A stretch of 64,000 bases of DNA from Pinus tabuliformis (GCA_031772625.1 CM062820.1:1078245369-1078309368), one strand, 5' to 3'. Numbered from the stretch's first letter, positions 35,446-48,114 are shown. The notes: generated by a model not told the origin, from the letters alone. Program-made: numbers and translations.

Positions 35446-35459
35446 GTTTAGCTGGGGGG
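35446..35459 (+). promoter_or_regulatory. Polypurine tract before the 3' LTR
   Basis: The tract TTTAGCTGGGGGG lies immediately upstream of the TGATGATGAG LTR start. Plus-strand DNA synthesis is primed at such sites in LTR elements. The same sequence precedes the middle LTR at 23738-23751. Confidence 0.75.
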
Positions 35460-37567
35460 TGATGATGAGCCCCAATTTTTGGTACAATTTGAGCTCATTT
35501 TGGCCTACTTTACTTGCTCAACCATTCATCTTTTACTACTTATGCATTCATTTCTTAGTATATTCGTGTTGTTTGTAGGAAGAAGGGCAGGCATTATATC
35601 TGTGTGGCTAATACATGGTGATTTCAGGTTTTTGGCATTAAAGAGAGCAAAAGACCACGTAAATGGAGACAAGGAGACAACAAAGGTGACATTGCAGGTT
35701 TATAGGGAGGTTGTCTACAGCCTTAAATGACTTCCCTCGTAATTATCACCTTAACTCCGAGCTCCAACAGCTCTCCCCACCGAGCTCAAAGGCAGCCAAC
35801 ATGTTCTACAGGATCAGCAGTTTTACAGCAGTTTGACTTCAGTTGGACAGCCAAGCCCCACGAATGAAGGAAGCCAACTTGATCTCCATTGTGTATAAAT
35901 ATGCAGGCCATAGCCTTTTGTAGGAGCTTTTTGAACCTCTGGATTACTATTGTAATTGTTGTGCACGAGTTACAAGCTCGGTGTTTGTTTTTGTGTAAGC
36001 CAGTTTTGGCATGACATTAGACTTTTGATTATGAATAAAGGCAAGCAGATTTGGATCCAGTTCTGAGCTTTTAAGGGAGCTATAGCTCTCAGGTTAGGGC
36101 CCAACCTAAGAGCAATAGATCTCCTCTGTTTTGTAATGTTATTTTCCTTTTGTTCCAGCACTTTGTTTCTTTGCTTTAACACGCAATTCGAAATTACAGT
36201 CTGCTGATTTAGTTTTTATGAGATTGAGTGAGTTTAGCTTATGGTTAAATTGCTTTCAGTTGCTTAGATCAGAATAGGAGATTTATAACTCATTGGAGCT
36301 CCAAGAAAAAGGTTGAGAGAGATCCCACTGCCATCTCTGTTTGGAGATTGGGGTGCAGTCTCCACCAACCACCAAAAAACCGCAGTCTTTTACCTTTATG
36401 CACGCTGCAACACAGTCACTGTCATGATAGATCTTTCCATGCACTTCAGTCTTGAACCATACTTCTTCATCTTAACTTCTTGCACAACTTCTCTTCACGA
36501 TTCACATTGTTGTTCATTGAGTTCATAGCACAGGTAGCATAGGTTAATGAATTCTCGTTTTTGGTGACAGTCATAAGCAATTTGTTTTATTTACACTGCT
36601 CCACATCATTCCATTTCCTTCTTCTTCATCTTGACCACGCCCAAAGCCACATCCTTGACCTCTGTTTAGCTCGGTTATCTCCCAACACCTCCATTCCCCA
36701 CGTAGCTTCATTTTCTTGACCTTTCGTTGTTCTAGCCTTCCATCCACCAACCAACTTCATACACTCGTTCTCCATCCTATTTCTCTACCCCTGAGCCATC
36801 ACCAGCTTCATCTCCATCCTACATATCCCCCCATACCATTCCATCACTTCACCATCACCCAAAACTCCCACGGTAGGACATCCTGTAGAAGTTAACAGAC
36901 TTCCTGTAGAAATTCCTGAGTTTCCTGTAGGATCCCCTGCAGACATCCTGTAGGAGCCCACACACTCGGTTGCTGAGCATCTGAACGTGAGGAACCTCTG
37001 TGGACTGATGCTAAGGATCCCTTGGGACCTTTCCTAGCCTCCTTGACCTTTCCCAAGCTTTCCTTCCCTCTGCACCACCTCTGCACAACCAAACCCTAAT
37101 AAGAACAAAATCACAATCACTCCATCCACTTAAGAAAAAAATACAAAAACATGTCTTTCCAGATGCAAGTAGCTTAGATTCATGCATTTCCACTTACTAG
37201 AAGTAATGGCATCATTGGTAGAAGTTTCATTTACATTTTTGCATCATAGAGGTTAGACTAGTCAGATTAGGGTTTACTAGGGTTTCTATGCTTTGTTGGC
37301 TTTCAGTTTCCTTTTTGCAAAATAGGTTAACTTTCTTCGAGATAGCTTTCGTCCATCACTCATAAAGCTTCTTCTGAGAGCATATAGAAGTTGGCTTGAG
37401 CCCTAGCGGACTTGTGCCAGCTGACCAAGTGACAGCTGCGACAAGAGCTAGTACTTGTGCATATAGTACCGTCGCTTCCAAGTTTGTACGAACTACCGGG
37501 TTGATAAAATTAGAGATAGGAAGCCTCAGGAGTTGTAGCATTATTGCTACAATACTAGAGCTCACCA
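35460..37567 (+). repeat. 3' LTR of the Athila-like element
   Basis: It starts TGATGATGAGCCCC and ends GCTCACCA. It has a TATA box at 35894-35901 and AATAAA at 36034-36039. Most differences from the 5' LTR are single substitutions, concentrated around the segment equivalent to 24745-24930. The bases following it (GCTTGATTGAGC) belong to the palindromic cluster of the TIR element. Confidence 0.95.
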
Positions 37568-37700
37568 GCTTGATTGAGCCCTTAGTTAACCATGTAAACG
37601 ACTTGATTGAGGGTTTAGGAAACCCTTGATCGAGCTATTTGAATTTAAAATTTAAGTGCTCAATCGAGTGTTTTAAGCACTTGATCAAGCTTCTGAGGTC
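37568..37700. repeat. Right subterminal cluster of GCTTGATCGAGC-type motifs
   Basis: GCTTGATTGAGCCC, ACTTGATTGAGGG, CCCTTGATCGAGC, GCTCAATCGAGTG and CACTTGATCAAGC occur within about 120 bp, in both orientations. They are related to 10120-10410. The Athila-like complex is inserted directly against the first motif. Confidence 0.6.
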
Positions 37701-38337
<637 letters not shown>

Positions 38338-38735
38338 GTGAACACCACGGGGGCTCCACTAGGGAAGCAATATCATACCATGTGGGTTCATATTGGGGGA
38401 TATATATTGAGGAAAAAATGACATAATATATTGGGGGATATAGGGGGTAAAGGGTTTTTATATTGGAAGGTATAAAAAATGGAGTTCAAAGTTAATGAAA
38501 AAATATAAAAGGGTATAAAAAATGTTAATGAAAAAATGGATACCTACAATATCTAGTGGAAGTATGGGTTTTTTAAATTGGGAAGGTGTATTGGGTTCGT
38601 ATTGGTAGGGGGTTAAATAATGTGATTTTTAGGGGTATTTTCCAATATGTAGTCAAATTAAGGGTATTGTTTAATATGTCGTGAACGCACATGATAGGAA
38701 AAAGGTTCATTGAGTGAAGCTCCCGTGGTGAACAC
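38338..38735 (+). mobile_element. MITE-like element, copy 2, with terminal inverted repeats
   Basis: It begins GTGAACACCACGGGGGCTCC and ends with the near-complement (GAAGCTCCCGTGGTGAACAC), giving TIRs of about 20 bp with few mismatches. It is non-coding, with AT-rich internal lines such as GGGGGATATA. It is the inverted partner of 15792-16176. The superfamily is not assignable from the ends, and the target duplication is unclear. Confidence 0.7.
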
Positions 38736-38959
38736 ACACATACCTCTTAAGATGTGCGAAAATTTGCCAAGACAAGCATTTCATTTAATCAAAAATTAAA
38801 TATTATATGACAGTAATTTTTTTCGCAAAAAATATCATTAGGTCAACAACATAATTCTCCACAAATTGTTTTTTTACTCCAAATCAAAATTCACAATGCT
38901 TATATGAATTTCGAGGGCTTCAATTTAATAAAAGTGTAAAATTTTGAAATTTCATTGCC

Positions 38960-39003
38960 ACATTTGGCCCAAAAGTGTAACCGATCTTCATGCATTCAGC
39001 CAG
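38960..39003 (-). repeat. Right terminal inverted repeat of the TIR element
   Basis: The reverse complement reads GCATGAAGATCGGTTACAC followed by TTTTGGGCCAAATG and aligns with 10062-10091. It is followed at 39004-39012 by GTGTTGGAT, the partner of the 9-bp flank at 10052-10060. Confidence 0.5.
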
Positions 39004-39012
39004 GTGTTGGAT

Positions 39013-40290
39013 GCTTTGTCTTCTTCAATTTCAACTTCTCCACCACTTCTGTAGACACCAAGTTTTCTGTGTTGCCACTATCAATCACCACCTTGCAACA
39101 TTTCCCTTGGACTTTGCAAATAGTCTTGAACAACACCTTCCTCTGAGTTGGTTCAATAGATTCCTTCTTTAGCTTCAACAACACTTTATTAAGCAATAAA
39201 GACTGTCCTGTCTTTGGTACATTCTCTACATTTTGTACCTTTGCTTCACCTTCTTATGTTGGGGAAACAACAACACTTCTCTATCATACATCTCTGTTTT
39301 TTGGACATTCACATGCCATGTGCCCAATCTTACAAGACATGTAGCAATGAATCCCTCTTCCTACGCCTCTTCCTCATCTTATGGAAAAGGATCTTCAACC
39401 TCTAAAGTCTCCCTCTTCTTGTTGTTGTCGAATTGAACTACTAGGTCCTTATTTTTGTGTTGCAGATCTCCATCCCCTTGAATGATGTCCTCGTCTTCTA
39501 GAAATACATTTTCCTCTACTAGGTTGCTTCCTTGCAGGCTTCTCATTGGCCTTCAATGCTAGCTAGTATTCCTCCTCTACTGTTCTGGGTGATAGCACAC
39601 TAATTTCATCTAGAATGTCTAATATGAGACCATTAATATATCTGTTTGTCTTCTCTGTAAACTCCTTGACATATCCAACCCTGATATTCACCTTCTAGAA
39701 CTCTTTTGCATACTCCCTCACAGTCATCAATATCTATCTGAATAAAGTGAGTTGATAATCCTTTGGCAAGAACTTACCTCTGAGCTTCACTACCATTTTG
39801 TCTCAAATCTTAATCTTTTGCTTATTCTTCCTTCTCCTTTCAGCCTGTACAACATCCCACCATAAGGTTTTATTTCCCTTCAATTTGGTGACAACAAACA
39901 TGACTTTCTTCTCCTCATCCATCTCTTCATATTCAAATAATTTATCCATCTTTGTAAGCCATTATATAAGATCCTTTGGATTCAAGTTGCCACTGTAAGA
40001 AGATATATCTGATTTTTCTTTTGTGACAGATCCCAAAACTGCCTTCAATATTTTAGCTTCTACATGATTTTCAACTACTTCTTCCTTTAGAGATTCTTCT
40101 TCTTCTTCACTTACGTCTCCAGCTTCATGTTCTCTCTTTTTACTGGTTTCCATGAATTCCATTATTTCCTACAAGCTTTGCATAACTCTCATCACTTCAA
40201 CATTGGCTACATGTTGTTTTCCTTTCCGATCTCCTCTGGCATCTCATCCAACTCTGTGAGCCATGGTCAACTAATTGTTCTTGGAGTAGA
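39013..40290 (-). pseudogene. Gag and gag-side protease region of the split chromovirus
   Basis: Minus-strand reading from about 40260 gives an acidic N-terminus (EAGDVSEEEEESLKEEV). A gag core follows (SYSGNLNPKDLI, LFEYEEMDEEKKVMFVVTKL, WWDVVQAERRR) and a zinc knuckle near 39300-39360 (CYMSCKIGHMACEC, a CCHC pattern). The retropepsin start near 39010-39196 reads CCKVVIDSGNTENLVSTEVVEKL, with DSG the protease active-site motif. The region is old and broken in several places. Confidence 0.75.
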
Positions 40291-40301
40291 TGCAATATTT
40301 T

Positions 40302-40313
40302 CTCTGATGCCAA
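40302..40313 (-). promoter_or_regulatory. Primer binding site of the split chromovirus
   Basis: The minus strand reads TTGGCATCAGAG next to the LTR end (CCTACA). It matches the common TGGTATCAGAGC initiator-methionine tRNA site of plant LTR elements, with a change. Confidence 0.65.
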
Positions 40314-40317
40314 TTGG

Positions 40318-42155
40318 TGTAGGCCTTACTTTCAAAAAATTATATGGTAGGCTAGGCCTTAAATTGTCCCTTTTTTCCAAAGCCAAACTACAACCACCAT
40401 AGCTGAAATCCTTTAACAATAATCACCATAGCCAATATATATAAAATCAAAAGGAGGAGGGGCTTACCACTTTATAAAACCATAGGCTCATACCTTTTAT
40501 ATTAATAATTACAAGTAGCCCCACTTTATAAGCTCTTGACGCTTTAAACTTCCCTGCTATACGATCAACTCTTGTGGCTAGGGCCCTACTCCTTTGTTTT
40601 TTTGGCTTGTACACGTCAACTCGGGCTTACATCACCTCGACCTGTTCACAAAGAACACAAAATAAATGTCCTAAGAGTCAGACTCCAAGATTTTCCCATT
40701 AAGTGTCAACCTCGAGTCATGTCAGTTGTCATTCCTGGGTCTATTCCTGAAGTGCACCACATTAACCTGTGGGTGGATACAATAGTACTGGTGGTCCCAC
40801 TCGAGCTCCATGTTATCCCAACCTCATTATTATTGGTTATCCTTTACACATCAGTCTGACTCCCAATCAACCTAGTTTTTCCCTTATGCGCTCTCCTCTT
40901 GACCTTTTGGGATAGAACATTTGGGACATGCCAGCCTGATGCTGTAAAGTGACAAATTTTTATTAAGAGTAAAATCGACTCCATTTCCTAGCCTCTATTA
41001 ATTGACAAACCCTTGTCAAGACATATAAAAAATAAATGTTGATTGTGTTGGGTGTGGAGCATGATTATCTTCTCTATTAAGAGGTATCACCGCATTGGAC
41101 CCTGGTTCATAATGCGGCGACAATGTTGCCCATTTGATCGCTTCTAGGGGGGTCCAGGGGGGGCGACAATGATTTTTATGAGCCCCCCCCTTGCAGAGGT
41201 TCGGGGGCATCACCCCCGAAGCTAGAAATATATGTAAATTTTCCTTGTAAAATATTGTAATTTTGTAGTCAATCTAGGCTGTTCATTACACAGATGATGT
41301 GATGGTAGAAGTTATGTTTAATTTAGGGTTTTTTTCCTTAGAAGGAAACCCCTCGCTATATATGAGGGAATTGTATTGCGACTATGTATATGTGTATTCT
41401 AAGCGAGAAAGAGAGAGGACACTGTGTGAGAGCGAAGAGGAAATTACAACAAATTTGTTGTAGGTTGTATCTCTTCATTTTGCTAGATAATATAAAGGAA
41501 GGACTGGTTGTTTCTCTGTGGACATAGCCCAAATTGGGTGAACCACATATATCTGTGTCTCTCTTGTTTTATGCATTTTCTATGTTTGTGTTTCTGCAAT
41601 ATTTTATGTGTTCCATTTCTCTTTAATATATAATTTTCTAAGATATTGCCCCACCTCTGTAGTCTATTCTCTCTTATAATGCTTTCATTTCTCTTTCGTT
41701 ACTCTTGCAACCTCCCATCCATGCAATATAAAAGAAACACTTAGTTTCTATGTAAACAAAATTCCCAGCAATGCTATATGTGTATATATGTGTGACTAAA
41801 GGGTAATACCATGATCGCAGAAGGATCAGTTAATAATTAAAACGATAGGTTGCATAAGGACTAATTATAAAATTTGATTAGAAAAATCACTCCCGCACAT
41901 GCTCTCTTCTTCTCATTAAAAAATTAATCAATAGATAAATACATCTCTTTAGGTTACTTCAAACCCATGGAAATAGGATCAAATAGAACGATTTTGGCAT
42001 TATTAAATTAATTACAACAATTAGCTAATTTTAATGAATTACATAGCAACTCAAATCAAACTCTATCCTAACAATCCACTAATTGAGGAACCAACTCCTC
42101 TTGTAAATGATTTGGACCTCTCGATCAATCATGTTTTTATGGATTCCCTGCATCA
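40318..42155 (-). repeat. 5' LTR of the split chromovirus, carrying an inserted solo LTR
   Basis: It aligns with 5388-6683 on both sides of a private insert at about 41037-41690. The minus-strand start is TGATGCAGGG and the end is GGCCTACA. It is followed outward by AAGAA, the near-partner of AACAA at 5383-5387. Extensive substitutions between the two LTRs point to great age. Confidence 0.75.
41037..41690 (+). mobile_element. Probable solo LTR (copia-like) inserted in the chromovirus LTR
   Basis: It is absent from the partner LTR. It begins TGTTGATTGTGTTGGGTGTG, has a TATA-like CTATATATGAGGG at about 41352, and contains GTGGACATAGCCCAAATTGG then GTGAACCAC and ATCTGTGTCTCTC. That phrase is typical of the R-U5 part of plant copia LTRs. 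A G/C-rich stretch (GGGGGCATCACCCCCGAAG near 41204) is a short inverted repeat. The exact right end is uncertain, and no target duplication was fixed. Confidence 0.5.
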
Positions 42156-43042
42156 AAGAATATTCTCTACCTCTAATATCATGAAATAATTTAATCAATA
42201 TGTGCAAAGATTGTACACAAAAATCAGAATATAAAGGGCCAAAAGCCACAACAAAGATGACATGAAGCTTTATGGTGGTAAAACCTCTATGATATGTAAA
42301 TGAAATATCCACTTTGAAAATATAAGTCAATTAGCTCATAATAATGTACACCCTATTCTCCTCATATAATGAGATTACTGCACCAATTTATACAGTAAAG
42401 GATGTAGTTTATAGTTTTCTATAAGGCCCTACAAAATAATAATAAAGTATTCATTAAATATTGGCTATTGAATTATTTTAATCTCTACACTCTTTAAGTG
42501 GATTCATTTTCCCTTTTCAATATGTATTAAATGTTGCAAACCCTTGCATTATCATAATTCGATATTTTTCTAACACATGTATCCTATAAAAACACTAGAG
42601 AATCTTTCACTTCATTAAAAAATGAAATTATATTAGGGTGGGAATAATTTAATACTTTCCTACACAAAACATGAAAAGTTAGAAGATATTTTTTTTATTA
42701 AAATTGAATTAAATTGAATTGTATAACTCAAAGTAAAAACCATTTAGAAGACCAAATATGAATATGAAAGTGTCAGACCATGAATAGAATGCATAGACTT
42801 AGGAGATCTAGGAAGTTTCTAATGAGAATAATGTAAATTTTCAATCACCTATACTATATAAGAAGATTATCACTAAAAAATCTCAATCATCTCATGTAGG
42901 GGAGGGCCAAAAAGCAACCGTGATAAATAGGGAGGGAGAGAAATGGAGTGTTGGAAAAGAAATTGGGAGGGAGAGAAATCACTCAAATAACGTTTGCATT
43001 TCCACACAAGAAGGGTATTCAAAATTTTGAGCTAAAGATGGA
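42156..43042. other. AT-rich flank, no gene recognised
   Basis: Only short open frames occur, with no domain. AT-rich words and a few A-runs are present. This looks like old unique sequence between the chromovirus and the copia element. Confidence 0.5.
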
Positions 43043-43047
43043 TAAAG

Positions 43048-43258
43048 AATTAGAAAACGCAGATAGAACAACACACCTTGAATTTACATTGCTAGAGAAT
43101 GATTTTATACATCATGATTAAGCTTCTCGATTTTGGATTGTCGGTGAAAATAGCTTCTTCAGGAAGCTATCTGAAGTCTCGAGAAGTTGCGAGACAACCC
43201 TCCTACCTAACTTAATTAATGCGGAAGGTTGGTTGGTTGGAATTAATGTTTTCCAACA
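43048..43258 (-). repeat. 3' LTR of the copia element
   Basis: It is 211 bp long. On the minus strand it begins TGTTGGAAAACATTAATTCC and ends GTTTTCTAATT, so the 3' end is not the usual CA. Confidence 0.88.
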
Positions 43259-43507
43259 CTCCCCCTTAATTCCAACCACATGAAAAACACACAAAATACC
43301 CTATAGCACAATACATAAGACACAAACATACTCTTAATTGACATGCCTGCTAGTCTAAGTCTCAGCTAGGCTTACAACATAATCTGGATTTTCTACAACA
43401 CATAACTTACTTCTACAAAACTCAAATTTGGCCTTCCCAAGAGGCTTAGTGAATATGTCAACTACATTCTCATTTGTATTACAATATATTAAGTCAATTT
43501 CCTTTGA

Positions 43508-43846
43508 TTAGATATTTTCTCTTACAAAATGATATTGTGTGTCTATATGTTTTGACCTTGCATGACATACAAGATTGTTTGACAATTTGATGGTGCTTTG
43601 ATTATCACATCTGATCACTGTAGGTTCTTGTTGACCTTCACTAACATCTTCAAGTATCCTTCTGAGCCATATACCTTCACAGCCACATAATGATTTATAC
43701 TCTGCTTCAGTTGATGACAAGGAAATTGTTGGTTCTTTCTCACTGCTCCATGATATAGCTCTCGATCCTATATTGAACATGTATTCAGTGGTGGATTTCA
43801 TGTCATCTAGATTTCCAGCCCAGTCAGAATCAGAATGACCTATCAA
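43508..43846 (-). pseudogene. Copia RNase H region
   Basis: The minus-strand frame reads GHSDSDWAGNLDDMKSTTEY, then ISLSSTEAEYKSL, then CDNQSTIKLSNN and HARSKHIDTQYHFVRE. These are the standard copia RNase H motifs, in order. This piece alone is open for 112 codons. It is the 3'-most coding part of the element. Confidence 0.9.
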
Positions 43847-43927
43847 TTCAACATTACAATCATTAGTATATTCAATGCCAAAATTGATAGTTCCCTTTAA
43901 ATATCGAAGGACCCTTTTTACAGCTAT

Positions 43928-44318
43928 CTAATGGCTATCATGAGGCTTAGCAATGAATTGACTAAGTATGCTTACTGCATAAGCAATGTCACGTCTAGTG
44001 GTAGTGATATATTCAGACTTGCCACTACCCACTAATTGTCGATACAATGTTCCATTCACCTCTTTTGTTCCATCATCACTTCTCAATTTGATATTTTGTT
44101 CCAATGGAATAATCATTTATTTACATCCATTCATATGAAATCTCTTTGGTACCTCGTTTGTATATTTTCTTTGTGTGTTTAAAGTCCTTCCATAATCTCT
44201 CCATACTTCAAGACCTAGACAATAGTGCATCTTTCCAATATCCTTCATCTCAAATTCATATGATAATTTCCTTTTTATATCTTTAATCAATTTATCAACA
44301 CTCCCTGTTATTATTAGA

Positions 44319-44400
<82 letters not shown>

Positions 44401-44880
44401 CCATTTCTATCTGTCTTGACATACACATTATAATCATTTTTGCTTTTGTTAAATCCTTGCTAAAAGAAGAATTTATCTATTTTCTCATACCAAGATCTGG
44501 GTGCCTGTTTTAGTCCATATAAGTCCTTTTTTAACTTGCATACAAGATGTTCTTGTCCCTTCTTTACAAATCCTTCTGGTTGAACAAGATAAATCTCCTG
44601 TTTTAATTCGCCATTTAGAAAAACTGACTTCACATCTAATTGATGTAGCTTCCAATCATATTTAGTGGCCAATGCTATCATTATTTTGATTGTGTTCATT
44701 TTTGCAACCGAAGCAAAGGTACCTTCATAATCTATACCTTCCTTTTGTGAATAAACTTTTGCAACCAACATGCATTAAATTTTTTCTTGTAAAACTATTT
44801 TGATACTATAGGGACTTTATTTTCAAGTAATTCTATTAGTTCACAAGTTTTATTTTTCATTTTAGAGTCATATTCTTCTT
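43928..44880 (-). pseudogene. Copia reverse transcriptase region
   Basis: Minus-strand phrases include EGIDYEGTFASVAKMNTIKI, HQLDVKSVFLNGELKQEIY, QPEGFVKKGQEHLVCKL and YGLKQAPRSWYEKID (RT N-terminal and palm). KRKLSYEFEMKDIGKMHYCLG follows toward the thumb. A dinucleotide repeat (44320-44400) has expanded inside the region. It is a fossil with several breaks. Confidence 0.9.
44320..44400. repeat. (AC)n(AT)n compound microsatellite
   Basis: About 27 AC units are followed by about 13 AT units, lying within the copia RT region. Confidence 0.95.
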
Positions 44881-45399
44881 TCATAGCTTCCATCCATTAT
44901 TTATGATTTTTTGCTTGTTCATAATTTAAAGGCTCAAAAACAACCATCACTTGAGACATTAAAGCATAATCTTTATACCTGATAGGGGTTTGAGTTTGAC
45001 GTGTTGACCTTCTTACAAGGTCGTTACACAGTGGAGTACCTTCTCCTCTTCTTCTTCTCTGTGGGGTGTCTTCATCACTTCTTTGTGGACTTTGACTTCT
45101 TGAAATGTCTTTTTGAATGTCCATGCTTTCTTGAGCTTGAGATGACTAAACTTATTCTTCTTTAAATTTGTCATAAGGTGGATGCCATACATTATATTCA
45201 TCTTCTTTTATTTGTTTATCTGCATTCTCATGAAATATAACATCTCTACTTGCAAAGACCTTATGAGTACTTGGATCATACATTTTATATGCTTTTTGAA
45301 ATTTAGTACAATATCTAATAAAAATTCTTTTGATGCCTTTGGAATCTAATTTTCTCCTATCCACTTTAGGAATATGAGCAAAGGCCTTGCATCCAAATA

Positions 45400-46171
45400 T
45401 CCTTGAATGACTAACTTTAGGTTTAAAACCATAAAATGCTTCAAATGGTGTTTTGTGCTCAAGATAATTTGCAGGGCTTCTATTTTTGAGTTATACCACT
45501 ATATTAATGGCTTCAACCCAAAAACTATTAGAAATTCCTTTACCTTTTAACATACTACAAGCACATTCAACTAATGTTCTATTCTTTCTCTCAACTACTC
45601 TGTTTTGCTGAGGTGTATGTGGTATTGCAAGTTGTTGCATAATTCCATTTTTCTTGCAATATTTGACAAAATCTCCTGAAGTGTACTCACCACCTTTATC
45701 TGATTGAAGAAATTTAATGCTCTTTCTTGTTTTCTTTTCAACCATACTCTTCAGTTCTTTAAAGTATTCCAAAAGATTACTTTTATTCCTTATAAAGTAC
45801 ACCTAGATGTATCTAGTGCTATCATCAATATATATAAGAAAGTAATATGCTCCACCAAGTGACTTAGTTTTCATTGGACCACATACATCAGTATGCACTA
45901 GTTCAAGTATTTCACATTTTCTTCTATTTTCATGCACATGAAATTCTTCCCTATGTTGTTTTCCTAGTGCACAACCTTCACATTCAAAGTGTTCACCCTT
46001 AATATTTGGAAGGCCTTCTACCATCAATTTCTTTTGTAGTAATATTAGGTCATTATGATTTAAGTGTCCATACCTTTGATGCCAAAGATCTATATTTGAC
46101 ATGCTTGTTGATGCCAAATCTTGATGCCCATTCTTCATTACATCCAACTTGTATAATCCTCCAACTCTCAT
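45400..46171 (-). pseudogene. Copia GAG-pre-integrase and integrase region
   Basis: The minus strand reads LWHQRYGHLNHNDLILLQKK and CEGCALGKQHREEFH (pre-integrase zinc-binding HHCC). LVHTDVCGPMKTKSLGGAYYF, LQSDKGGEYTSGDFVKYCKK and GIMQQLAIPHTPQQNRVVER follow (integrase core with D, D and E), then SFWVEAI. The content is standard for copia. Confidence 0.9.
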
Positions 46172-46198
46172 TCCTTTTGCAACAACCTTGTAGTTGTC

Positions 46199-47240
46199 CT
46201 ACACATCCTTTACCAAACAATGTGATTTCACAAATTCAACTTTTAAATGTTGATATGTAATAGTAGATACTGAAATTAAGTTCTTCTTTAATCCTAGAAC
46301 ATACACCACATTTTGAATTTGTTTTTCTTGTCCATTAGGCATCATAACACTTATATCACCATATCCTTTAATTTTATGTGATCTATTATCTCCTAAATAG
46401 ATGTGTGTGCCATTATTAACCTCATGATAAGTATCAAACCAATCTCTTTTGCATGACATGTGTATTGATGCACTAGAATCTATAAACCAAGCACTATCAT
46501 CATCAATTTTTGTTGATAAAGCAACATCATCTCTACTTGATTTGGCATTTATCCTTGGTAAAGGTGTACCTTGAAATGATTTTACCTGTGGATTTTTCCT
46601 TTGTTTTTCTCCCATTCTTTTCCTTTCAATGACTGCTTCCCTTTAGCCATCAATTTTAAATCTTAATTCGGAGATTTTTGTTTAAGACTTCTTCTCCGCT
46701 CTTCTTCCTGCATAAGTATACCTGGAAACTCATCAAACGCAGGAGCCTTCTCTCTAGTTAAAAGACCAGTGATAAAAATTTGATATTCATCAAGCATTCC
46801 ATTTAATGTCATAGTAACCAAGTCTGTAATAGATATTGTTTCACCAATGTCACCTGATTTATCCTTTCGATCCTTAATCCTAGAAATAAAATTACAGATA
46901 TTTTCATTTTCTTCCATCTTAATTGAAAGAAGCTTACTCTTTAAATACAATATTCGATCTGTAGTCTTTGTCTCATATAAATTTTTGAGAGTGTCCCATG
47001 TTTCCTTGGATGTTTTGCACTCTCTAATGTGTGGAATAATATTGTCCTTAACGGACATTTAGAAAAGCACCCTCACTTTTTTTTCTCGTTGCTCCCGATC
47101 TTGAAATATTGCAACATCTGTGGCTTAAGGTGGCATTGGATTGACTACAGTGCACACACAATCATCCATATATTACTTCCAATTTGCATAGTTTTCACAC
47201 CTAGCTTTGTTAGAGCCAGATAAGTAAGATTCTGCCAATA
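46199..47240 (-). pseudogene. Copia gag and protease region
   Basis: The protease part has WFIDSSASIHMSCKRDWF, IYLGDNRSHKIKGYGDI and VVYVLGLKKNLISVSTI (46260-46530). The upstream gag part has TSKETWDTLKNLYETKTTD, LKSKLLSIKMEENENICNFI and MTLNGMLDEYQIFITGL, the UBN2-type copia gag core (46663-47058). The fossil is broken in several places. Confidence 0.85.
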
Positions 47241-48114
47241 CATTAGCCATAGTGCTAAACTTATGAATTCTTAAGTACCAATACCAATAACTTTAATGAC
47301 TAAATAATAACACCTTCTTTAACTAATATTACTTACTCTTTAACCACATTTTTTTTAATTTATATTATTCAATAATCACAAACAAAAAATTCCATTCTCC
47401 TCCATGGCTACATAACTTCATTAATTATTTAAAATCTTCAAAAGAACTGTGAATTAAAAAACAGTCACAGACAACTTTTCTTTAATAATCCAAAAATCCA
47501 ACGACCACCAGCTTATAGTATTTACTTTAAACTTGAAACTTTGACTTTAATAAAAATGACTGCAACTATAAATTTCAACCTAGAAGCTTTTAACTATTTT
47601 CCACTTAATTCGAAACACCATTGAATTCAATCCTTAATTTTTTTTTTCTTTAAAATCGGATATTGTTTCAACAGCCACACTCTCTGCAAGAGGCAGGATT
47701 TACAACTATTTAGACAACCACGCTCTCAGCAAGAGGCTCCTTTGACTAACACTTCTGCACAGCAAGCAACTCCTGGGAATCTTCAACTCGGTTTCCCTGA
47801 CAGCAAACAACTCCCTACAACGAGCCTCATGAACCAGTCCTCTACACCAATACCACTCCCTCCAACGAGCCTCATGAACCAGTCCTATGCACCAGTACAC
47901 TCTTACGCACAATAAGATGGACTGCAAGTTCACAGCAGCTCTTCTTGTAGAAAAAACTCACACACAGCAAGGCAGTAGCCTCAATCCTTCGGCCATCTCG
48001 CCCTTCACCAGGACCTTCAAGCATCACGCATCACACACACAGTTTTCACGTCACACCCTCAGTGATCTCTCACACTAATCGCTCACAGAAAAACCTTACG
48101 CTCTCAACACTCAA

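Larger units (their letters stand above)
23752..37567 (+). mobile_element. Complete-length Athila-like Ty3/gypsy retrotransposon (13.8 kb)
   Basis: The element has 5' LTR 23752-25858, PBS 25865-25882, gag 26230-27837, protease, RT, RNase H and integrase 27841-31605, a spacer of 2 kb, accessory ORF 33627-35438, polypurine tract and 3' LTR 35460-37567. The PBS TGGCGCCGTTGCCGGGGA is the type used by Athila elements. The position of an extra ORF between integrase and the 3' LTR also matches that clade. The LTRs differ at about 43 places in 2.1 kb by my manual count (about 2 percent), so insertion is recent, of the order of a million years at usual plant rates. The copy has a small number of breaks. 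Its 5' LTR is shared with the partial copy upstream, so a 5' target duplication cannot be read. Confidence 0.9.
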
